Origin: Bacteroidota bacterium | GTDB taxonomy: Bacteria; Bacteroidota; Rhodothermia; Rhodothermales; JAAAOL01 | DNA length: 17,065 bases | Assembly (NCBI GenBank): GCA_009908885.1 | Contig: JAAAOL010000102.1 | Location: forward strand, 1 to 17,065 | Direction of reading: 5' to 3' | Program-made: the position numbers and the translations under genes | Part shown: positions 1 to 7,000 of the stretch, piece by piece | How the letters are laid out: every line of letters begins with the position of its first letter | How positions within the stretch are numbered: position 1 is the first letter of the stretch | Notes under the pieces: generated by a model | Told to the model about the DNA's origin: nothing | Databases searched by the model: none | Seen by the model: only the letters and a program-made list of their open reading frames with translations

Positions 1-147
1 CGGGTGGCGACTGGAGGCATGTGGGGAGGGGGCAGACATGCGGGGGCAGAGGCTATCTGACGGCGCGGCGAGCAGCGGCGCGATGCCCACCTCGTCTCAC
101 CCGATACGTACCCCGGCACGATGGACATGTTCGACCGCCTCAAAGGG

Positions 148-164
148 CCGGACCGACGATCCGG
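148..164 (-). terminator. Weak hairpin downstream of the minus-strand cluster, possible terminator
   Basis: Read on the minus strand, a 5-bp inverted repeat (CCGGA / TCCGG, 7-base loop) lies about 30 bases after the lipoprotein stop codon and is followed only by CCCTTT. The short stem and missing U-tract make an intrinsic terminator doubtful. The remaining bases 1-194 show no convincing gene. The overlapping open frames there look like chance frames in GC-rich DNA. Confidence 0.2.
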
Positions 165-194
165 GCGCCCCGACCTTCGACCTTTCGACCAGTC

Positions 195-1061
195 TCACCG
201 ACCCCACGAGAGCGTTTCCAGGTCGAGCCCGGTCTCGCCGGAGAGGAGCGGGCCCCACTGCGGGTCGCGGACGAGCGCGTTCAGGGCCACTGCCTCCCCG
301 TTCACGTGAGCGACGGGGTGGATGAGCCGCAGGCCGTGGCTGTAGTCCTCGTAGGTCGCTCCGTGCACCAGCGAGAGCGGCTGGATGGGATCCCCGACGC
401 TCCGGTGCCATCCGTAGATCGGCACGCGCCCGGGCTGGCTGTTCATGCGCGTCGTGACGACGACGTCCTTCTTGTGACCGGCGATCAGCCCGTCGGGAGC
501 GCGCCCCGCCCGCTGCTCCTCGATCATGCGCTGATGGCTTCCGTAGTACGCGTTCGAGCGCATCTCCGGGCCCGGCGTCATCGGCTGCGGATCCAGCTGG
601 AGGTCCGCCTGCGCGTAGATGGCATCCACCAGCCGTGCGGTCGGGAGCACCAGCTCGAACGTCTGTGCGATGGTGCGCGCCGACGGCAGCGAGAGCGGCA
701 TTCGGACGAAATCGGCGTCCGAGCCGATGGCCAGATAGTCCCGCGTCACCCACACGGTGAGCGAGTCGCCCGTGCCGCTCACGAACGATATCGGGGCGAG
801 CGTCCGCAGGACCGCCGGGACGTTGCCGCTCAGGACCTCGTCGACGGCGATCTGCTGCCGGACGGCGTACGAGAGGCCGTCCGTCGCGTCCAGGAACGCC
901 GTGCCGGTGCGCGCGTCCGGCCGTCGGTCAGGCACCTGCGCGAGCGTGACGGAATCCGGCGTGGCGGGAGGAGGGGGCGTCTCGACGGCGGTTGTCTCGG
1001 CGCTGTCGCAGCCGAGGAGGCACAGGCTGGAGAGGAGAAGAAGGACTGCGAGCGTGTTCAT
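195..1061 (-). CDS. Lipoprotein of unknown function
   Basis: 288 residues. The N-terminus is a lipoprotein signal: a hydrophobic stretch (residues 4-16) ends in the lipobox LLGC with the lipidated Cys at residue 18, followed by Asp-Ser. The mature protein should be anchored to a membrane facing the periplasm or surface. A Pro/Thr-rich linker (about 22-40) is followed by a globular region. Its C-terminal half carries a cluster of residues that look conserved: GHKKDVV, IYGWH, VHGATYEDYSHG and LIHP, with several His. Such a His cluster could be a metal or catalytic site, but I cannot assign a family, so the function is unknown. The ATG overlaps the stop codon of the upstream slipin gene by 4 bases (ATGA), which implies co-transcription and probably translational coupling. 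It is the last gene of the minus-strand cluster. Confidence 0.85.
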   Translation of the reverse strand: MNTLAVLLLLSSLCLLGCDSAETTAVETPPPPATPDSVTLAQVPDRRPDARTGTAFLDATDGLSYAVRQQIAVDEVLSGNVPAVLRTLAPISFVSGTGDSLTVWVTRDYLAIGSDADFVRMPLSLPSARTIAQTFELVLPTARLVDAIYAQADLQLDPQPMTPGPEMRSNAYYGSHQRMIEEQRAGRAPDGLIAGHKKDVVVTTRMNSQPGRVPIYGWHRSVGDPIQPLSLVHGATYEDYSHGLRLIHPVAHVNGEAVALNALVRDPQWGPLLSGETGLDLETLSWGR

Positions 1062-1882
1062 GGCGTGTTTTCGGATGCGGGATCAGAGGGGGGACTGTCT
1101 TCCGACGAGGCTTCCGCCGCCGCATCGGCGCCCGCCCCGACCATCTCCAGCGCGCGCAGGGCTTCGGTCGGAATCGCGAAGATGACCGTGTTCGAGGCGT
1201 CGCTGCTGAGGCTGTTGAGCGTCTGGAGCGTCCGCAGGTGGAGCGCGCCCTGGGCGCTGCTGAGCGTGCGGGCGGCGTCGGCCATGTTCTGGGCCGCCTC
1301 CAGCTCGCCCTGGGCCTGGATCGTCACCGCCCGGCGCTCGCGCTCGGCCTCCGCCTGCCGCGCGATGACGCGCTTCATGTCCTCGGCCAGGATGATGTCC
1401 TTCAGCTCTACGGACTGCACCTCGATGCCCCACGGATCCGTCGCCGCGTCGATCACCTCGCGGATCTGGCGGGAGATGCGTTCGCGCTCGGACAGCAGCG
1501 CGTCGAGGTCGACCTCGCCGACGACGTTGCGCATGGTGGTCTGCGCGAGTTGCTGCACGGCATGCATGTAGGCCTCCACCTCCAGGATGGCCTGCTTCGC
1601 GTCGCGGACGCGGTAGTAGATCACGGCGTTGATCTGGACGGTGACGTTGTCGCGGGTGATGCTCTCCTGGCGCGGCACGTCGACGGCTTTCACGCGCATG
1701 TCCACCCGCTCCCACGACTGAACCAGCGGGACGACGGTGCGCAGCCCGGGCGCCATCACGCCCGCGAACTTCCCGAGCGTGAACTTGACGCCGCGCTCAT
1801 ACTCGGTGACCACCTTGAAGGTGCGGAGCAGGCTGCCCCCTCCGAGGAGCGCCAGAGCGGCCAGGACGTAGAGCGTAATCAT
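1058..1882 (-). CDS. Slipin / stomatin-like SPFH (band 7) membrane protein
   Basis: 274 residues. One N-terminal membrane segment (about residues 2-19) is followed by an SPFH/band 7 domain (about 20-190). Family-typical stretches are visible: VVTEYERGVKFTLGKF, APGL, DVPRQESITRDNV, YYRV and TMRNVVGEVDLDALLSERE. A charged coiled region (about 170-215, ARQAEAERERRA onward) is followed by the usual LRTLQTLNSL...TVIFAIP segment and a Ser/Glu/Pro-rich tail. The length is normal for bacterial slipins, which form oligomeric rings that scaffold membrane microdomains and often work with an NfeD-family membrane protease. No nfeD gene is in this window. The stop overlaps the ATG of the lipoprotein gene. 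The start lies 77 bases after the permease stop, and no Shine-Dalgarno sequence is seen. The family call is secure; the cellular role here is not known. Confidence 0.93.
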   Translation of the reverse strand: MITLYVLAALALLGGGSLLRTFKVVTEYERGVKFTLGKFAGVMAPGLRTVVPLVQSWERVDMRVKAVDVPRQESITRDNVTVQINAVIYYRVRDAKQAILEVEAYMHAVQQLAQTTMRNVVGEVDLDALLSERERISRQIREVIDAATDPWGIEVQSVELKDIILAEDMKRVIARQAEAERERRAVTIQAQGELEAAQNMADAARTLSSAQGALHLRTLQTLNSLSSDASNTVIFAIPTEALRALEMVGAGADAAAEASSEDSPPSDPASENTP

Positions 1883-1959
1883 GGGCTCGATACGGCATCG
1901 ATGATGCAGGACCCGGAATGGTGCCTACTCCTCCTGCGGAAGAACGTTCAGAGGGGCGG

Positions 1960-3273
1960 TCAGGCGTCGGTGGCCCGGATGCGCCGGGCGAGGGCGTGCC
2001 AGCCGAGCCCGACGGCGATCAGCCCGAGCCCGACGCCCCAGTAGAGCGGCTCGACGAAGAAGGCGAGCGAGGCGCAGCAGATGAGCCCGGCGGCGCTGAC
2101 CCACGCAGGAAAGAGCCGGTGCTCGGACGAGATGTAGAGCGCCGCGAGGTTGGTGATGGCGTAGTAGATGAGCACCGTGAAGGCGCTGAACGACCACGTC
2201 ACGCGCACGTCGCCGATGAGCGTGAGGGCCGCGATGACGCCGCCCATCATGAGCACGGCGGGCCCCGGCGTGGTGCCTTCGGCATTGATGCGTCCGAACA
2301 GCCGGGGCATGTCGGCCCGTCGGCCCATCGCCAGGAGCACGCGGGAGAGGCCCAGGATGAGGTTCAGCAGCACGCCCAGCATGGCCGTGATCGCGCCGAA
2401 GGCCACCACCTGCGAGACGCCCGGCACGCCGAAGGCCTGGGCGGCCACCTCCAGCGGCGCCGCCAGCTCGTCCGTCGCGGCGCTGAGCCCGTCGGCCCCG
2501 ATCGCGCCGACGCCCACGACGGCCACGGCGAGGTAGAGCACCATCGTCACGACGAGCGTCACGATGATGGCCCGGGGGATCGTCGTCCGCGGCGCGCGCA
2601 CCTCCTCGCCGAGCGTGGCGATGCGCCCGTAGCCCGTGTACGCCACGAACATCAGCGCCGAGGCGAAGAGCACGGCCCGAAACCCGCCCCCGCCGCCGGG
2701 CGCCTCGAAGAACCCCTCGAAGTTGGACAGGCCGTCCGCGAACGCGGTGGGCGAGCCCGTCACGACGAAGAGGGCCAGCGTGCCGAGCGTGATCGTGACG
2801 ACCACGATGTTCGTGACGTTGGAGCGGCGAATCCCGGAGTACACGACGGCCGTGAGCCCGATGACAGCCGCCAGGGCGAGCGGCACGAGCCACTGGTCGA
2901 CGTCGACGCCGATGGCGCCGAGGAGGTATCCCGAAAACCCCAGCGCCGCCGTCGCCGCCGAGGCGCTCTTGGCGATCAGAAACATCCAGCCGGCGGTAAA
3001 GCCGAAGGCGGGCGTCAAGAACGCGTAGCCGTATTCGTACGTGCCGCCCGAGACGGCGTGGTTGGCCGCCAGCTGGGCGCTGGAGAGGCCGTTGAAGGTG
3101 GCCACCATGGCGCCGACCGCGACGGCCACGATGACAGCGGGCCCCGCGATGCCCGCAGCGATGCCGATGCTCACGAACACGCCGGTACCGACGATGGAGC
3201 CGAGGCCCATCATGACGGCGCCGAACGTGCCGAGCTCGCGCGTGAGTCGCCGGGAGGTCGAGTCGTCAGACAT
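1960..3273 (-). CDS. APC-superfamily amino acid permease
   Basis: 437 residues from the chosen ATG. It is an inner-membrane transporter with about 12 hydrophobic segments. The first helix carries the APC signature GLGSIVGTGVF, the unwound substrate-binding stretch of this superfamily. Other family-like stretches are SGGTYEYGY, SNVTNIVVV, FVAYTGYGRIATLGEEVRAP and GLSRVLLAMGRRADMP. The family imports amino acids or related amines by proton symport or exchange; the substrate cannot be read from the sequence. The chosen ATG (minus strand, 3273-3271) gives the usual short polar N-terminus before helix 1. An in-frame TTG at 3327 would add 18 residues and would overlap the PadR stop codon, but the added Pro/His-rich peptide is atypical. 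The gene sits just downstream of the PadR gene and is probably co-transcribed with it. Confidence 0.93.
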   Translation of the reverse strand: MSDDSTSRRLTRELGTFGAVMMGLGSIVGTGVFVSIGIAAGIAGPAVIVAVAVGAMVATFNGLSSAQLAANHAVSGGTYEYGYAFLTPAFGFTAGWMFLIAKSASAATAALGFSGYLLGAIGVDVDQWLVPLALAAVIGLTAVVYSGIRRSNVTNIVVVTITLGTLALFVVTGSPTAFADGLSNFEGFFEAPGGGGGFRAVLFASALMFVAYTGYGRIATLGEEVRAPRTTIPRAIIVTLVVTMVLYLAVAVVGVGAIGADGLSAATDELAAPLEVAAQAFGVPGVSQVVAFGAITAMLGVLLNLILGLSRVLLAMGRRADMPRLFGRINAEGTTPGPAVLMMGGVIAALTLIGDVRVTWSFSAFTVLIYYAITNLAALYISSEHRLFPAWVSAAGLICCASLAFFVEPLYWGVGLGLIAVGLGWHALARRIRATDA

Positions 3274-3323
3274 AGGGTGCAGTCCGTTGGGGTGGGAAGG
3301 TGGTGGGTGAAGCGAAGCTGGTA

Positions 3324-3680
3324 TCAATCGCTCGGCGGCGGCGCATCCGTGTCCGAAGCGTCCGGCAGCGGCGTCGGGCTGTGCCCTTCGAGCACTTCGT
3401 CGACGAGTTCCGCGAGCTTCGGGCGCACCTCATCGAGGGCGGCCCGCCCGTCGTCGGTGGCCGCGTAGTACTTGCGCACCTTCCCGTCGACGACGCGCTC
3501 CTCCCGCGCGAGGAGGCCGTCTTCCTCCATCCGGTGCACGAGCGGGTAGAAGGTGCCCGCACTGATCCGGTAGCCGTGGCGGCGGAGTTCCTGCATCATC
3601 GCCATGCCGTAGAACGGCTCCGCCGCCGCATGATACAGGATGTGCAGCCGCATGAAGGCGAGGTATACGGCGCGAAGCAT
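3324..3680 (-). CDS. PadR-family transcriptional regulator
   Basis: 118 residues. The PadR winged-helix domain fills about residues 5-95: the FYGMAMMQEL helix, then the recognition helix and wing region (SAGTFYPLVHRMEEDGLL, about 41-58; REERVVDGKVRKYYAATDDG, about 60-79) and a C-terminal dimerisation helix (AALDEVRPKLAELVDEVLEG). A short acidic and proline-rich tail follows. It fits the short PadR-s1 type. PadR proteins are usually repressors that bind inverted repeats near their own promoters and release on ligand binding. Here a composite palindrome lies 27-56 bases upstream of the ATG. The gene heads the minus-strand cluster ahead of the amino acid permease and is divergent from the HTCS gene. 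Autoregulation and control of the permease are inferred from position; the ligand is unknown. Confidence 0.92.
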   Translation of the reverse strand: MLRAVYLAFMRLHILYHAAAEPFYGMAMMQELRRHGYRISAGTFYPLVHRMEEDGLLAREERVVDGKVRKYYAATDDGRAALDEVRPKLAELVDEVLEGHSPTPLPDASDTDAPPPSD

Positions 3681-3706
3681 GACCGTGTGGCTCGTTCACT
3701 TTACCG

Positions 3707-3736
3707 TTATCGCATGCCGATATCGGGTGTCGATAA
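3707..3736. promoter_or_regulatory. Composite palindrome, candidate PadR operator
   Basis: The 30-base site is built symmetrically. Outer arms TTATCG (3707-3712) and CGATAA (3731-3736) flank a central palindrome CCGATATCGG (3717-3726). It can be read as two overlapping copies of TATCG-N5-CGATA (3708-3722 and 3721-3735) offset by 13 bp. It lies just upstream of the PadR gene, where an autoregulatory operator would be expected, and an AT-rich TATTAT on the minus strand (3738-3733) overlaps its edge. Assignment to the PadR protein is inference from position and symmetry. Confidence 0.55.
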
Positions 3737-3800
3737 TAGGAAAGCGCGCGGTCCGGGTCCAGCCGCAGAGCGTTACGATCGTGTCGGCCGTGCGCCGCCG

Positions 3801-3833
3801 GGCGTCGATAACATGCTTTTAACGGTCCCCTGA
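3801..3833 (+). repeat. Long direct repeat, copy A (upstream of HTCS gene)
   Basis: The 27 bases 3807-3833, starting GATAACATGCTTTTAACGGT, are identical to 14113-14139. Adding the six bases to the left gives 31 of 33 matches, the two differences being C/T changes. Inside it, TAAC occurs at 3809-3812 and 3820-3823, an 11-bp spacing that would suit the tandem half-sites bound by AraC-type domains. It ends about 20 bases before the -33 element of the candidate HTCS promoter, a typical activator position. The role is inferred. Confidence 0.85.
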
Positions 3834-3845
3834 GAGCCTCTCAGG
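3829..3845 (+). other. Perfect 7-bp inverted repeat
   Basis: CCTGAGA and TCTCAGG are separated by GCC. The left arm overlaps the last five bases of the long repeat, but the right arm is not conserved beside the second copy, so the hairpin is specific to the HTCS side. No U-tract follows, which argues against an intrinsic terminator. It could be a protein-binding dyad. Confidence 0.4.
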
Positions 3846-3852
3846 CCTCAAC

Positions 3853-3884
3853 GTTGTAAGCGCCGGTCGTGCGTGGTATGTTTT
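3853..3884 (+). promoter_or_regulatory. Candidate Bacteroidota-type promoter for the HTCS gene
   Basis: GTTG (3853-3856), a 20-base spacer, then TATGTTTT (3877-3884) closely match the TTTG / TAnnTTTG pattern with 19-21 base spacing known for the primary sigma factor of Bacteroidota. It lies in the correct orientation with a leader of about 115 bases before the HTCS ATG. This is a visual match only; no transcript data are available. Confidence 0.4.
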
Positions 3885-3956
3885 CGTACGCGTGCCCGCT
3901 AATACCTGGCCGTTGCGTTGCTCGGCGAGAAGGTGTGGGGAACGCATTGCTGGTAA

Positions 3957-3973
3957 GGTACCTGCTAGGTGCC
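3957..3973 (+). other. Leader RNA hairpin before the HTCS start
   Basis: In RNA, GGUACCU pairs with AGGUGCC (seven pairs including one U-G wobble) around a GCU loop, about 31 bases before the ATG. A 10-bp DNA palindrome ATCGTACGAT follows at 3980-3989. The hairpin could influence translation of the regulator, but no known riboswitch class is recognised. Confidence 0.3.
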
Positions 3974-4004
3974 CGCCACATCGTACGATTTGCCAGGCCC
4001 TGTC

Positions 4005-7000
4005 ATGAACGTGCTCCGCCGCCTCGGATGCCTTGCGCTCGCTGCTGTGCTCGTCGCCACAGTGGCTAGCCCGGCGCACAGCCAGGTCCCCCTCGACGAC
4101 GCCGTGATGGAAGTGCCCATCGTGGCTCCCGAGCAGCCGGTTCGCTTCGAGCATCTGACGCTGGAGGATGGGCTCTCGCAGGGCAACGTCTACGCTATCC
4201 TCCAGGACCGGCGCGGCTTCCTGTGGTTCGGCACCGACGATGGCCTCAACCGCTACGATGGCTACACCATCACGGTCTATAAGCCTGTTCCCTTCGAGGC
4301 CGCCTCGCTCTCCGGCCCGCGCATCTACGCGCTGCACGAGGACCGCGCCGGGCGGCTGTGGGTGGGCACCGACAAGGGTCTCAACTTCCTGGACCCGGCT
4401 ACCGGTCGCTTCACGCGCTACCCCCACGGGCATGCCTCAGCTCCGACCGAGGGCTTGATTCACGCGATCATCGAGGGTGCCACCGGGGTGCTCTGGATTG
4501 CCACGAGCCTCGGCCTAACTCGGCTCGACGTGGAGACGGGCCAGCATACCCGGTTCGTGCATGACCCGAACGACGACCGGAGCCTGAGTGACACGCATGT
4601 GTTCAGTCTGCACCGCCAGCCGGATGGCACCTTGTGGGTGGGCACGAGCAACGGGCTCAACCGGTGGAACCCGGAGACCGAGACCTTCACCCGGCATCTC
4701 TACGATCCCGAGGCCACTGCGCTGCGCTATAACCCCGGCCGGGTCACCGAGCGCGGTGCGGCGCGCACGGACGTGTCCCACATCGTGGCGGACCCAGCCG
4801 ATCCGAACGTCCTGTGGCTCGCGGGGTGGGGGTTGATGCGCTTCGACACCCGCACGGGCGCGCTGCATCGGTCGCTGCCAGACCGCGCCCAGGTGTCAGC
4901 GCCCTATCTCGTGTTTCTTGCGCCGGATCCCGTTCGAAAAGGCGTGTTCTGGACCACCGTTTTCGAGCAAGGACTTCTTCGGTTCGATGTCACCGAACGA
5001 CGCTTCACCTACTACCAGCACGATCCCCATGCTCCAACGAGCATCAGCAGCAATGACCTCTGGCATATCCATGTGGATCGGTCGCACGTCATCTGGGTCG
5101 GAGATCGCGACGGAAAGGGACTCAGTCGCTTTGGGACCAACGTCGGTGCGTTTCGGCACTACCGGCACCAGCCGCGCAACCCCCACAGCCTGAGCAACGA
5201 CCTCATCTCGTCCATTACCGAGGACCACACTGGCGCGCTCTGGGTGGGTACGTACCAGGGGGGACTGAACAGGTACGACCGCCGGACGCACCGTTTCACG
5301 CGTTTTCGGCATGATCCGCAGGATGCGTCGAGCCTGGGCAGCGACGACGTGCGGTGCGTACTCGACGATCACACAGGTACGCTCTGGGTCTGCGTGGACG
5401 GGCAGGGGATCGACCGGTGGGACCGATCCACAGGCCAGTTCGTCCACTACCGCGCCGATCCAGCCGACAGCACGACGCTCAGTTCGGACTACGTCAGCAG
5501 CGCCTACGAGGACCCGTCCGGCACGCTCTGGTTCGGGACGGCTGAGGGCGTGCTGCATCGCTTCGAGCGAGCGACTCATACGTTCACGCGCTTCCCGCTG
5601 GTGCCCGCCGACACGTCGGACTTTCAGGATCTGTACTGGAAATCATCTATACGTGCGCTCTACGCCTCGGAGCAGGAGCCGGGCGTGCTGTGGGTGGGGA
5701 CGTACGGAAGCGGGCTGATCCGTTTCGAGCCGTCCACCGGGGCGATTACTCACTACAAGCATGACCCGACGGACCCCCGCAGCCTGAGCAACGACGTCAT
5801 CCAGGCAATCCATGCCTCCGAGCACGAACCGGGCGTGCTCTGGATCAGCACCTACGGTGGCGGGCTGAACCGCTTCGATAGCCGCACCGAGACGTTTATG
5901 CACGTCACCACCGCCGACGGCCTCCCGGATAATACGGTCTACGCGGCCCTCGAAGATGCACGAGGGCGGCTCTGGCTCAGCACGAACAACGGCCTCGCCC
6001 GCTACGACCCGGCCACCGGTGCGGTGCGCACGTTCGACGTGTCGGACGGGTTGCAGGGGCGTGAGTATAACAACCGGGCGTTCTTCGAGAGTGCCTCCGG
6101 CGAGATGTTTTTCGGCGGCACCCGTGGGCTCAACGCGTTCTTCCCAGATCGCATCGCGGGGAATCCCATCCCGCCGGAGGTCGCCGTGACGGGCATCACG
6201 CGCCCCGCCCGATCCGGCGAAACGGTGTCCCTCGCCTCGCCGCTTGCCGGGCCGACTGCGCTCCACCTCGCGCACGACGAGAACGACCTCACGTTTGCCT
6301 TCGCGGCGCTGCACTACGCGCACCCTGTGGAGAACCAGTATGCCTACCGCCTGGAGCCCTACGATGATGCCTGGCATCAGGGGGGCACGCGACGTACCGC
6401 GACGTACACCAACCTCGACCCGGGCGACTACGTCTTTCGCGTGAAGGCCGCCAACAGCGACGGCGTCTGGAACGAGGAAGGTGCGGCGGTCCGTGTCGTG
6501 ATCCGTCCTCCGTGGTGGCAGACATCGTGGGCGACAGTCGTCTTCGGTGTGTTGGCGGCCGTGGCGGTGGCGGGCCTCGTTCGATGGCGCACGCGCGTGC
6601 TGGAGCAACGAAAGCACGAACTGGAGCACCTCGTCGCCGAACGGACCGCTGAGGTGGAAGCCCAGCGACGGCAGCTCGTCGAACTCGATGCGATGAAGTC
6701 GCGCTTCTTCGCCAACATCAGCCACGAGTTTCGCACGCCGCTGACGCTTATCCTGGGTCCGCTCCGGGACCTCCTCGTCGAGCGCGCCGGCCCGCTCGAC
6801 GAGCCGCTGGCACGCCAGCATCGGATGATGTACCGCAACGGGCAGCGCCTCCTGCGGCTTATTAACCAGCTGCTGGACCTGGCGAAGCTGGAGGCCGGTG
6901 GGATGCACCTGCGCGCCCGGCGCATGGATCTGGTACCGTTCCTGCGCGGCCTCGTCGCAGCCTTCGGCTCCCGCGCCGAGCGACAGGGCATCTCCCTTCA

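Larger units (their letters stand above)
3681..4004. other. Divergent intergenic control region between padR-like and HTCS genes
   Basis: This 324-base gap has no credible gene and is visibly more AT-rich in parts than the flanking coding DNA. From left to right it contains the PadR operator candidate (3707-3736), an 8-bp palindrome ACGATCGT (3775-3782), one copy of the long repeat (3801-3833), a perfect 7-bp hairpin (3829-3845), a Bacteroidota-type promoter candidate (3853-3884), a leader hairpin (3957-3973) and a 10-bp palindrome ATCGTACGAT (3980-3989). Signals of this density suggest control of both divergent units from one region. Confidence 0.7.

Noticed and set aside
21..1571. Long plus-strand open frame (516 codons) opposite the lipoprotein and slipin genes
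   Set aside because: It is antisense to two well-supported genes, rich in Arg, Ala and Ser, with no recognisable domain; long antisense frames are expected in GC-rich DNA.
1918..3468. Long plus-strand open frame (516 codons) opposite the permease gene
   Set aside because: Composition is extreme (Arg, Gly, Glu, His, Asp) and it mirrors the permease codons; the opposite strand encodes a clear APC transporter.
3807..3833. CRISPR repeat
   Set aside because: Only two copies 10 kb apart, no regular spacers and no cas genes.
3829..3845. Intrinsic terminator
   Set aside because: The 7-bp dyad has no U-tract, no plus-strand gene precedes it, and it sits between a repeat and a promoter, so a terminator role is unlikely.
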